DNA of 54,427 nucleotides from Fontibacillus phaseoli. Its GTDB lineage: Bacteria; Bacillota; Bacilli; Paenibacillales; Paenibacillaceae. Each line of letters opens with the position of its first letter. The stretch's first letter is position 1. Below the pieces are notes generated by a model. That model saw only the letters and a list, made by a program, of their open reading frames with translations, had not been told where the DNA came from and ran no database searches. A program made the translations under genes and the position numbers. This document shows positions 42,843-50,809 of the stretch, in pieces. The stretch covers positions 1 through 54,427 of the forward strand of contig NZ_QPJW01000019.1 in the NCBI RefSeq assembly GCF_003337355.1, in the 5' to 3' direction.

Positions 42843-44468
42843 TTATACTTCTTCAGGATACATGCTCTTACGAAGATTTTGGATTTCTTCACTTTCAAGA
42901 TATTCATCATAGGTCATAACACGGTCGATCACGCCATTCGGCGTAATTTCGACAATCCGGTTAGCGATCGTCTGGATAAACTGATGGTCATGAGAAGTAA
43001 ACAGGATCGTTCCGTCAAAATCGATCAAACCGTTGTTCAGGGCCGTAATCGATTCCAGATCGAGATGGTTCGTAGGCTCGTCGAACAGCAGGACGTTCGC
43101 GCCGTTCAGCATCATTTTAGCCAACATACAGCGTACCTTCTCTCCTCCGGACAGCACGCTTGCCTTCTTAAGCGCTTCTTCACCGGCGAATAGCATCCGA
43201 CCCAGAAAACCGCGCAGGAAGGTTTCGTCCTGGTCATTGGAATATTGGCGCAGCCAATCCACCAGATTGATGTCCACTCCGTCAAAGTAGCTGGAGTTGT
43301 CTTTCGGGAAATAAGCCTGGGAAGTCGTTACGCCCCAGCTGTACTCGCCCGCATCGGCTTCAATCTCGCCCATGATGACTTGAAACAGCGTTGACTTCGG
43401 CGTAGAGTGAGGCCCGACAAAAGCAATCTTGTCGCCTTTGTTTACTACAATGTTAACGTTATCCAGTATTTTCTCGCCTTCCAGGCTCTTGGTCAGGCCT
43501 TCGACAGTCAGCAGTTGCTTACCCGCTTCACGCTCCGCTTTAAAATGCAGGAACGGATATTTCCGGTTGGAAGGACGAAGGTCATCCAGTGTGATTTTGT
43601 CCAACTGCTTCTTCCGGGAAGTAGCCTGCTTCGATTTGGAGGCATTGGCCGAGAAGCGCTGAATGAAGGCTTGCAGTTCCTTGATTTTCTCTTCCTTCTT
43701 CTTATTGGAGTCCCGCTGCAATTGCAGGGCCAATTGGCTCGATTCGTACCAGAAGTCATAGTTGCCGACATACATCTGGATTTTGCCGAAATCGATATCC
43801 GCAATATGCGTACACACCTTGTTCAGAAAGTGACGGTCATGGGATACGACGATAACGGTGCCTTCATAATCCATAAGGAAGTTCTCCAGCCACTGAATCG
43901 ATTCCAGGTCCAAATGGTTCGTAGGTTCGTCAAGCAGCAGGTTGTTCGGACGGCCGAACAGCGCTTGTGCCAGGAGCACGCGAACCTTCTCATTGCCGCT
44001 AAGCTCCGCCATTTTCTTGTCATGCAAATCGCGCGGAATCCCGAGGCCGATCAGCAATGCCGCTGCGTCCGGCTCAGCGTCCCAGCCGTTCAATTCGGCA
44101 AATTCGCCCTCAAGTTCGCCGGCACGCATACCGTCTGCTTCGGAGAAGTCCTCCTTGGCATATAAGGCGTCTTTTTCCTTCATAATGGAATACAGCCGGG
44201 CATGGCCAACAATAACGGTTTCCAGCACCGCAAATTCGTCATACTCGTAATGGTTCTGTTTCAAAACCGCCAACCGTTCGCCAGGAGTCATGCTGACTTC
44301 GCCTTGATTCGCTTCGATCTCCCCGGACAAAATTTTAAGAAACGTCGATTTTCCCGCTCCGTTGGCACCGATCAACCCGTAGCAGTTTCCCGGCGTAAAT
44401 TTTATATTTACATCTTCGAAAAGTGCCCGTTTTCCATAGCGGAGCGTTACACCATTTGTACTGATCAT
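42843..44468 (-). CDS. ABC-F family ATPase (YkpA/YbiT-like)
   Basis: 541 residues with two ABC domains (Walker A GANGAGKST and GPHSTPKST; signature SGNEKVRVLLAQAL and SGGEKVRCMLAKMM), no membrane segments, and the ABC-F linker (about 240-320) with KQATSRKKQLDKI. Length and order match YkpA/YbiT-type translation factors that act at the ribosome. The second Walker A is GPHSTPKST, slightly off the usual GxxGxGKS pattern. Not an exporter. Confidence 0.88.
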   Translation of the reverse strand: MISTNGVTLRYGKRALFEDVNIKFTPGNCYGLIGANGAGKSTFLKILSGEIEANQGEVSMTPGERLAVLKQNHYEYDEFAVLETVIVGHARLYSIMKEKDALYAKEDFSEADGMRAGELEGEFAELNGWDAEPDAAALLIGLGIPRDLHDKKMAELSGNEKVRVLLAQALFGRPNNLLLDEPTNHLDLESIQWLENFLMDYEGTVIVVSHDRHFLNKVCTHIADIDFGKIQMYVGNYDFWYESSQLALQLQRDSNKKKEEKIKELQAFIQRFSANASKSKQATSRKKQLDKITLDDLRPSNRKYPFLHFKAEREAGKQLLTVEGLTKSLEGEKILDNVNIVVNKGDKIAFVGPHSTPKSTLFQVIMGEIEADAGEYSWGVTTSQAYFPKDNSSYFDGVDINLVDWLRQYSNDQDETFLRGFLGRMLFAGEEALKKASVLSGGEKVRCMLAKMMLNGANVLLFDEPTNHLDLESITALNNGLIDFDGTILFTSHDHQFIQTIANRIVEITPNGVIDRVMTYDEYLESEEIQNLRKSMYPEEV

Positions 44469-44863
44469 TTAAATAATCCCATCCTTTATGAGTTATCACA
44501 CTACTGGCTCAATATTATAGCACATATCGTCCGGTAAGTTGAGTCAATCCTAATAACTAACACTTGAAAAAAACAGCTATGGAACAAGCCAGCTTGCGGA
44601 TCGCCGCCGCAAGGGCTGTACTTTTAGTTTCTCCGCCCAACGGTTCAATGAGCTACAAGCGCGGTTTATGCAACTTGATGATTGCCTGATTCCTTGCAGT
44701 CAAGAACTATTTCGTAATTTACCAAACCTTCCTCTTCCACAACCTTTGTGCCAAGTAAATTAGAAAAGGAGAAAGGGGCTGGAATGGCGATATTTCGGAT
44801 TGAAGTAGAGAAGTAGTAAGTGAGGTAATGTGTGAGCGTAGCGTATAAGACTGGCACATAAAA

Positions 44864-45051
44864 TTAACTGGATTTCCTGCAGTTATTTTGCTCTTCACAG
44901 ACCGTTTAAATCATCTAACTGGAAAACCTACATCTATTCTCGCCGATATTCCCCCTTTTGTGCAAAAGCAGAGAATTACCTGTAGGTTTTCCAGCTAATT
45001 GGAGCAAACCGAGGAGTTTTCAAAAATTAGCTGGAGGTTTTCCAGTTAATT
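44864..45051. repeat. Four copies of a short TTAACTGGAAAACCTCCAGC-type repeat
   Basis: Copies at 44864-44885, 44916-44932 and 44981-44997 (inverted relative to each other, 16 of 17 identical), and 45026-45051 (nearly self-palindromic). The consensus begins TTAACTGGAAAACCTCCAGC and ends TAATT, mutated in places. The rest of 44469-45086 has no gene I would support. Related copies occur at 54208-54338. Confidence 0.7.
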
Positions 45052-45086
45052 TAGGTTGGTTGCTTGGCACAACGCGAAGCAGCTAG

Positions 45087-45136
45087 CACAAACAGAGTCA
45101 TCCGGGCGAAAAACCGGCCGGATGACTCTGTTTGTA
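45087..45136. repeat. Long inverted repeat in an intergenic region
   Basis: Arms of about 20 bp (ACAAACAGAGTCATCCGG / CCGGATGACTCTGTTTGT) with an 8-nt loop. It could end transcription, but no T-run follows on either strand and the nearest gene ends 120 bp away. Purpose unknown. Confidence 0.65.
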
Positions 45137-45221
45137 AAGAGCGGCGCCGCGGGTACGCAGCGTGGCCGCGCAGGCAACCGCGTGCCCCACAAAACCTGCG
45201 CGGACGCCGGCTGCTGCGCAA

Positions 45222-45245
45222 GGGCCGGGCAAATACGCCCGGCCC
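45222..45245 (-). terminator. GC-rich hairpin after the NAPE-PLD-like gene
   Basis: Perfect stem GGGCCGGGC / GCCCGGCCC around a 6-nt loop, 11 bp beyond the stop; no T-run, so termination is only probable. Confidence 0.5.
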
Positions 45246-45255
45246 ACTCAGCGCG

Positions 45256-46203
45256 TCACGCCTCCGGGAAGCGCAGCGTCTCCCCGTGCAACAGCACGCG
45301 GATCGAGGACTCGGCGATGCCGCGTCTCTGCCGGTCCGCCTCCAGGCGGTCCAGCGCTTCACGCGCCGTGTCGTCGGCCAGCCGGAACGTGCCGTAATGC
45401 ATCGGCACCATCAGCTTGGCCCTGACGTCGACGAACGCCTGCAGTGCTTCTTCCGGCGTCGTGTGCTGGCTCGTCATGAACCATTCCGGTTCATACGCCC
45501 CGATCGGCAGCAGCGCCACATCGATGGCGAAGCGCTCCCCGATCTCCGCAAAGCCGCGGAAGTAGCCGCTGTCCCCGGCAAAATAAATCACCTGATGCTT
45601 CTCCCCCTCCCGGGGAGAAGCAGGTTCCAGCACAAATCCGCCCCAATGGGAAGTATTCGTATCAAACGGCGTGCGCCGCGTCCAATGCTGGGTTGGCACG
45701 AACGAAATTCGGGCGTTCCCGATTTCTAACGACTCCCACCATTTCATCTCCCGAGTGCGCTGGAATCCTTTACGGATCATTTTGCGCCCCAAGCCGGACG
45801 GAACCACGATTTCCGTTTCTTCCCCATAGAGCCGTCGGATCGAAGACACATGCATATGGTCATAGTGCGAATGGGAAATCAGAATGACATCGATGTTCGG
45901 AATATCCCCGATAGGGACGCCCGGAGATCCCAGGCGGCGCTGGAATCCCATTCGCGAAGCCCAGACCGGGTCGGTCACGATATTCAGCCCTTCGTACTGG
46001 ATCAAAAAAGTGGAATGCCCGATCCAGGTCATCGATACTTCCTCTCTGTTTCCAAGCAAATAATTAAGCTGCGGCGGCGAGTTCGGTATAATGTATGAGT
46101 AATCCTTCTTTTTTCTGCGGCGTTCCTCTCTCCACTGCTTAAACTGCTTCAACGTTTTGTCCGTGTTGATATTATCCATATTGTTGTAGCGCGTTCTCGG
46201 CAT
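45256..46203 (-). CDS. MBL-fold hydrolase, NAPE-PLD-like
   Basis: 315 residues from ATG at 46203 (AAGGAGG upstream). MBL metal motif SHSHYDHMH, second site via HWTRRTPF, GDSGYF and a late HYGTF histidine. The WIGHSTFLIQYEGLNIVTDPVW start and length match N-acyl-phosphatidylethanolamine phospholipase D relatives such as UlaG-type hydrolases. Likely a phosphodiesterase or lactonase on lipids or sugar; not certain. The basic N-terminus (EERRRKKKDY) is not a signal peptide. Confidence 0.82.
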   Translation of the reverse strand: MPRTRYNNMDNINTDKTLKQFKQWREERRRKKKDYSYIIPNSPPQLNYLLGNREEVSMTWIGHSTFLIQYEGLNIVTDPVWASRMGFQRRLGSPGVPIGDIPNIDVILISHSHYDHMHVSSIRRLYGEETEIVVPSGLGRKMIRKGFQRTREMKWWESLEIGNARISFVPTQHWTRRTPFDTNTSHWGGFVLEPASPREGEKHQVIYFAGDSGYFRGFAEIGERFAIDVALLPIGAYEPEWFMTSQHTTPEEALQAFVDVRAKLMVPMHYGTFRLADDTAREALDRLEADRQRRGIAESSIRVLLHGETLRFPEA

Positions 46204-46356
46204 GCCGAGGATTCCTCCTTCCATTCCTCTCCATCATATGACCCTTCATGGCAGAGCGACCAAGATTTCCAGTCATGTAAACCCGCCGGACTACCAGGAT
46301 TATTTGTATTTGCTTATCATTGTAAAGCATCCCTCAGACGATGCCAAATTTCCCTC

Positions 46357-46458
46357 TTAGTTATTGGGATCTTTGTACAGATTGGCGTACACGAACAGGA
46401 ACGCTACGGCAACGACTACGACCAATTCCGGCGCGATCATCATCGTGAAAAACTCCAC
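46357..46458 (-). CDS. cydS: CydS, tiny third subunit of cytochrome bd oxidase
   Basis: 33 residues from GTG, starting MEFFTMMIAPELVVVVAVAFLFVY, with one membrane helix and a short charged tail (YKDPNN). It begins 6 nt after the cydB stop, with AGGGGTGAG as the ribosome site, and lies where CydS is encoded in Geobacillus. CydS is a single-helix subunit near heme b558 in the bd structure of that genus. Identified from context and size. Confidence 0.75.
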   Translation of the reverse strand: MEFFTMMIAPELVVVVAVAFLFVYANLYKDPNN

Positions 46459-46463
46459 CCGGC

Positions 46464-47495
46464 TCACCCCTTTTTCGGCGAATCGCCGCGAACATATTTG
46501 GCATCGAACAAGAACAGCCGCATGATTAAGATCAGCGACGGGATCAGAACTACCAGGCCAGCTACAAAAGCCGTAATCAGCGCGATAGCCATCGTTTCGT
46601 TCGTAAAGCTTTCATAAATGCTGACCTGCTTATAGAGGATATAAGGCAAGTGCGATTGTCCGTACCCGTACCAGGCAAACCCGAACTGCAAAATGACGAG
46701 GATGAACGACCAACCGAGATGATGTTTTTTCCATATAAAATAAACCGCCAGAAGAAAACAAATCAGCGAAGCGATGAACATCCAGGCAATGTCCAGCATA
46801 TTTCCGAAATGCTCCGGGTTTTGACGGTCGATCTGAAAAAAAGCAAACACGCAGGCCAGAATCGTCGGACCGCTCCAAAGCAGCGCATAACCCCGCAGCA
46901 CCTCAAAAGCCCCCTTATCCCCGGCTTTGCCCGCATAAAAAGCCAGAAACATAGCCGAAATATACAACACGGACACCAACGCCAATAGAATAACGGACCA
47001 AGTATACGGATTGCTGAAAAAACCGAGCCAGTTCAGAATCACTTTCCCGCCCTGCTCCTGGATGATCCCGCCTTCGGAAATCGCCAAAACGGTAGACAGG
47101 GCTGCCGGAATCAATAACCCGGTCGCCCCGTAAATCGCCATATAGATCCTGTTGTTCACTTCGCTGCTGCCATAAGTATTGTAGGCGTAGTAGGCTCCAC
47201 GCAGCGCGAGCAGTACAGTTGCCAGACTACCCGGAACGAGCAGTGCGGTACCGTAATAGTAAGCGGAATCGGGAAAAAAGCCGACCAGACCCACGACGAA
47301 AAAAATCAGAAACACATTCGTCACTTCCCACACCGGGGACAAATAGCGCTGGATAATGTCATGCACCTTGTTTTCGTGACCCGTAAGTACGCTGTAGTAG
47401 CTGAAAAAGCCAGCTCCGAAATCAATCGAGGCCACGATCAGGTAACCGAATAAAAACGTCCACAGTACCGTAATGCCGACGATTTCATAGCTCAT
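46464..47495 (-). CDS. cydB: Cytochrome bd ubiquinol oxidase subunit II
   Basis: 343 residues. Eight to nine membrane helices; ITVLWTFLFGYLIVASIDFGAGFFS and YLSPVWEVTNVFLIFFVVGLVGFFP are conserved CydB stretches. Its start overlaps cydA by 4 bp (ATGA). With CydA it forms the oxygen-tolerant terminal quinol oxidase in the membrane. cydCD is not in this window. Confidence 0.95.
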   Translation of the reverse strand: MSYEIVGITVLWTFLFGYLIVASIDFGAGFFSYYSVLTGHENKVHDIIQRYLSPVWEVTNVFLIFFVVGLVGFFPDSAYYYGTALLVPGSLATVLLALRGAYYAYNTYGSSEVNNRIYMAIYGATGLLIPAALSTVLAISEGGIIQEQGGKVILNWLGFFSNPYTWSVILLALVSVLYISAMFLAFYAGKAGDKGAFEVLRGYALLWSGPTILACVFAFFQIDRQNPEHFGNMLDIAWMFIASLICFLLAVYFIWKKHHLGWSFILVILQFGFAWYGYGQSHLPYILYKQVSIYESFTNETMAIALITAFVAGLVVLIPSLILIMRLFLFDAKYVRGDSPKKG

Positions 47496-48841
47496 TTCCG
47501 CTCACCTCCCGGTATCCCTAACTCGCGCATCTCATCATCCACGTTTTTATTGCGAAACAGTTTGGCGAGTACGACAATGCACGAAACACAGAGCACAAGA
47601 TACAAAATAACGAACAAGATCAGCATGGGCCCGACGCTTTGCGACGTCGTCGCCGCTTCCGACACTTTCATGTACCCGCGCACGATCCAAGGCTGCCGCC
47701 CGAATTCGGCAAACATCCAGCCAAGCTCGATCGCGGTCATGGCAAGAGGCCCTAGCGCGACAATGCCGAGCAGCAGCCATTTCGGAATACCCTTGCTTTT
47801 TCCCGGCAGCCAGCGCCGCAGCAAATACAGGAATGGAATCAATACGAGCAGCACGCCGATCGTTACCTTCAAGTCGAACATATAGTGGATTAGAAGCGGA
47901 GGCCGCTCATCTACCGGGAATTCGTTGAGACCGATGACGTTCGTATTCGGAGTGCCGCCGGCCAAAATACTAAGTGCATATGGCAGTTCAAGCGCGTATT
48001 TGACCTCGCCGTTCTCCCCAAGCACGCCGCCGAAAATCAGCGGCGCCTTCCTCATCGTCTCGAAATGCCATTCCGCGGCGGCCAGCTTTTCCGGCTGGTA
48101 ATGGGCCAGAAATTTCCCGGAAAAATCGCCGATGATCGCCGTCGATACCGCAAAAACGAACGAGGCCGTCACCGTAAGCTTCAACGCCTTTTTGAAGTAG
48201 GCGTCTTTGCGGCCCCGCAGCAGACTAAAGGCAGCGATCCCCGCCAGCAGCCCGGCGCTTAAAGTATAGGACGATGCAAGCACATGCGACACCTTCGTCG
48301 GGGTTGCCGGATTGAACATGGCGACTAGCGGATGAAAATCGGCAAACACCCCGTTTTTCAGCGTAAAGCCTTGCGGCGTATTCATGAATGCGTTCAAGGT
48401 GGTAATGAAAAATGCGGACGCCGAAGACCCGATCACTACCGGAATTAGCAACAGTAAATGCAGCATCGGCCTTTTGAACCGCTCCCATGTGTACAAATAG
48501 ATGCCGAGAAAAATCGCCTCAATGAAAAAGGCGAACGTCTCCATGAACAGCGGCAGAGCGATCGCCTGTCCGGCAACTCGCATAAATGTCGGCCAAAGCA
48601 AACTAAGCTGCAATCCGATGGATGTTCCCGTCACAACGCCGACGGCGACAGAGATGACGAATCCTCTGGCCCAACGCCGGGCCAGCAGCGTATAATGGGG
48701 ATCCTTCTTGCGAATCCCCCTCCATTCGGCCAAGGCTATCATCATCGGAACGCCGACGCCTATTGAAGCGAACACAATATGTACGAAAAGGGTCAGTCCG
48801 GTAAGTATCCGGCTCAATGTAACGGGATCAAGGGAAGGCAT
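47492..48841 (-). CDS. cydA: Cytochrome bd ubiquinol oxidase subunit I
   Basis: About 449 residues. DPVTLSRILTGLTLFVHIVFASIGVGVPMMIAL is the CydA N-terminus with a heme-ligand histidine; the TGTSIGLQLSLLWPTFM and FMETFAFFIEAIFLGIYLY helices follow. The Q-loop is of the short type, as in Bacillus. Start at 48841 (MPSLDP) or 48850 (MGCMPS); the ribosome site GAGGAG is 12 or 3 nt away, so it does not decide. Reduces oxygen with quinol electrons. Confidence 0.93.
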   Translation of the reverse strand: MPSLDPVTLSRILTGLTLFVHIVFASIGVGVPMMIALAEWRGIRKKDPHYTLLARRWARGFVISVAVGVVTGTSIGLQLSLLWPTFMRVAGQAIALPLFMETFAFFIEAIFLGIYLYTWERFKRPMLHLLLLIPVVIGSSASAFFITTLNAFMNTPQGFTLKNGVFADFHPLVAMFNPATPTKVSHVLASSYTLSAGLLAGIAAFSLLRGRKDAYFKKALKLTVTASFVFAVSTAIIGDFSGKFLAHYQPEKLAAAEWHFETMRKAPLIFGGVLGENGEVKYALELPYALSILAGGTPNTNVIGLNEFPVDERPPLLIHYMFDLKVTIGVLLVLIPFLYLLRRWLPGKSKGIPKWLLLGIVALGPLAMTAIELGWMFAEFGRQPWIVRGYMKVSEAATTSQSVGPMLILFVILYLVLCVSCIVVLAKLFRNKNVDDEMRELGIPGGERK

Positions 48842-48884
48842 GCAGCCCATCAACTCCTCAGGTAAGATGACTTTTAAACAACTT

Positions 48885-48992
48885 TTAATAGTATTGCAGG
48901 AAGCGAAGCACACTTTTGACGAACGCATACAGCATGATCACGGCGACAACCAGGCAAACAATGATCAGCGTCCGCTCCTGCTTTTTAAACAT
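48885..48992 (-). CDS. 35-residue single-helix membrane ORF upstream of cydA
   Basis: ATG with AAAGGGGG 7 nt upstream. Starts MFKKQERTLIIVCLVVAVIML, one membrane helix, ends SVLRFLQYY. It ends about 34-43 bp before cydA in the same direction, so it is likely co-transcribed with cydAB. Not recognised; it is distinct from CydS encoded after cydB. Confidence 0.5.
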   Translation of the reverse strand: MFKKQERTLIIVCLVVAVIMLYAFVKSVLRFLQYY

Positions 48993-49167
48993 GTCACAGC
49001 CCCCTTTGGTAACGACTGCCCGAATTTCCTCATGTTTTATTGTGTCGATCCCGTTCCTTTTTATTCCTGGTCCCCTGTCCTCCGGGATAAATAAAGAATT
49101 TACCCAAAAGCTTGGGCTTGGGACGGGCTTGAAGTAAAATAAGATTGGAAGGAGATGTGAACAACTT

Positions 49168-50319
49168 ATGAAAATTATATTTATCGAACCTACACCGAGT
49201 CCCAATTCCATGAAGCTTCACCTGGACGAAACTTTGGAACCGGGGATTCGCAAAACATACACCCTGGACAACGCCCGCTCCGCCCCGTCGTGGATTTCGC
49301 AAATGCTCAATATTCCGGGAGTAAAAAGTGTTTTCCACACGGCGGATTTTATCGCGCTGGACCGGAAAGGGAGCGCCGACTGGGCCGCGATCCTGTCCGA
49401 AGTACAGGACCAATTCGGACAGGATCACGTGGAATCTGCCTGGGATCCGGAGGCCGCCGAAGCGGCCGGGTACGGCGAAGCCCAGGTGTTCGTCCAGTTT
49501 TTCCGCGGAATTCCGATGCAAATCCGCGTGAAGTCCGGGGCCCGCGAGGAGCGGATCTCCCTCGCCCAGCGGTTTGTATCCGCCGTTACCGAGGTAGCGA
49601 GCGCCACGCTCATTAAAGAGCGCAAGCTGAGCGATTACGGCGTCCGCTACGGCGAGCTTGCGGATATCGCCCGCGAAGTCGAGCAGGAGCTGGAAGCGGC
49701 GTTTCCGCCGGAACGGCTGGAAAGAATCAAGACGCAGGCGATCGCGCACGGACGCAGCGAAGCCGAGTTCGTCGAGCAGCGCCGGACGCTCGGCCTGGAC
49801 GAAGTCCGCGAGCGGATGAAGGACGCGGACTGGCACGTCCGCTATGCGGGCCTCGAGGCGCTGCAGCAGCCCGGCCTCGAGGCGCTACCGCTGCTCGCGG
49901 ACGCGGTGCGCGATCCGCAGATGCAGGTCCGCCGCCTCGCGGTCGTCTACCTCGGCGACCTCCGGACGCCGGAGGCGATGGCGCTGCTGTACGATGCGCT
50001 GCGCGACAGCTCGGCCGCCGTGCGCCGCACCGCCGGCGACACGCTGTCCGACATCGGCGATCCGGCCGCGACGGAGCCGATGATCGCCGCCCTGTCGGAC
50101 GCGAGCAAGCTCGTCCGCTGGCGGGCCGCCCGCTTCCTGTACGAAGTCGGCACCGACGACGCGCTCGATGCGCTCCGCACGGCAGTGGATGACCCCGAAT
50201 TCGAGGTCGGCCTCCAGGCGCGCATGGCCCTGGAGCGGATCGAATCCGGAGAGCAAGCCGCCGGCACGGTATGGCAGCAAATGGCGAAACGCGACCGGGC
50301 CATTGACCCCAATAGCTGA
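49168..50319 (+). CDS. CvfC/YpgR-family protein with HEAT repeats
   Basis: 383 residues. An N-terminal Nfu/NifU-N-like domain (MKIIFIEPTPSPNSMKLHLDETLEPGIRKTY, about 1-90), a middle domain (about 95-215), then three to four HEAT-like repeats (VRYAGLEALQQPGLEALPLLADAV..., VRRLAVVYLGD, VRRTAGDTLSDIGD, VRWRAARFLYEVG, about 225-360). It matches the 'conserved virulence factor C' family (YpgR in B. subtilis, CvfC in S. aureus). The HEAT-coding part is very GC-rich. AAGGAG lies 13 nt before ATG, which is long. Confidence 0.83.
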   Translation: MKIIFIEPTPSPNSMKLHLDETLEPGIRKTYTLDNARSAPSWISQMLNIPGVKSVFHTADFIALDRKGSADWAAILSEVQDQFGQDHVESAWDPEAAEAAGYGEAQVFVQFFRGIPMQIRVKSGAREERISLAQRFVSAVTEVASATLIKERKLSDYGVRYGELADIAREVEQELEAAFPPERLERIKTQAIAHGRSEAEFVEQRRTLGLDEVRERMKDADWHVRYAGLEALQQPGLEALPLLADAVRDPQMQVRRLAVVYLGDLRTPEAMALLYDALRDSSAAVRRTAGDTLSDIGDPAATEPMIAALSDASKLVRWRAARFLYEVGTDDALDALRTAVDDPEFEVGLQARMALERIESGEQAAGTVWQQMAKRDRAIDPNS

Positions 50320-50333
50320 CGCGCTCGTGAAAA

Positions 50334-50369
50334 GGCAGAACAATGTCAACATTTAGACATTGTCCTGCC
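50334..50369 (+). terminator. Terminator after the CvfC-like gene
   Basis: Arms GGCAGAACAATGTC / GACATTGTCCTGCC then TCTTTTCTTG, just beyond the stop. Confidence 0.88.
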
Positions 50370-50430
50370 TCTTTTCTTGCTATATACTATGGAATTGTTG
50401 CTTGGCTTTAACTGAATAAGAACCTCATCA

Positions 50431-50605
50431 TTCCAGGTGAGGTAGAGGTCGCGATTGTGAAGAGTACACCGGAGGAGGCGCTGAAGCCGCCGATGAATCC
50501 CGTGGAAAGGCACCGTCGCCGAAGCTCGTCGCCCGCTTCATCCGGCGGCAGGCTGGGGCTGTTTCCGAAAGGAACAGAACTGTCACGTTGTTCCTTCACC
50601 TGGAA
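50431..50605 (+). ncRNA. Lysine riboswitch (L box)
   Basis: The conserved core elements appear in order: GAGGTAGAGGTCGCG, AAGAGTACACCGGAGG, GGAAAGGCACCGTCGCCGAAG, GGCAGGCTGGGGC and AACTGTCAC. The P1 stem is closed by TTCCAGGTGAGG (50431-50442) and CCTTCACCTGGAA (50593-50605). A Rho-independent terminator 60 nt later and an amino-acid permease start support transcriptional attenuation by lysine: high lysine should stabilise the aptamer and turn the gene off. Confidence 0.92.
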
Positions 50606-50664
50606 CGACGTGTTGAGCTATCTTTTCTTTTGCATGAATGGTGGGGGTGCACGGTATAGATATG

Positions 50665-50694
50665 AGGCCGCGGATTCCTTTCCGCGGCCTTTTT
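50665..50694 (+). terminator. Attenuator terminator of the lysine riboswitch
   Basis: Stem AGGCCGCGG / CCGCGGCCT with a short loop followed by TTTTG. The permease start is 116 nt further on. Confidence 0.85.
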
Positions 50695-50809
50695 GTATAA
50701 ACATGCGCGGAATTCGGCCACGCCGTCAGCTTAACTTCAAGTCAACTGCGGATAATAGATAGCAGGATAGCAGGATATGGTTTTCTAAATTGTTAAGGAG
50801 TGTTTTCGC

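Noticed and set aside
43407..44165. Long plus-strand frame opposite the ABC-F gene
   Set aside because: Mirror frame of a conserved gene; no start site.
44666..44857. 63-codon minus-strand frame in the gene-poor region
   Set aside because: No ribosome site and a mixed composition; more likely chance.
49095..49130. GGGTAA on the minus strand upstream of the cyd operon, considered as a SigB promoter
   Set aside because: The matching -35 is only GTCCCA with a 14-bp spacer (four of six bases), too weak beside the clear cases.
50457..50762. 101-codon plus-strand frame
   Set aside because: It covers the lysine riboswitch aptamer and attenuator, whose conserved RNA core explains the sequence.
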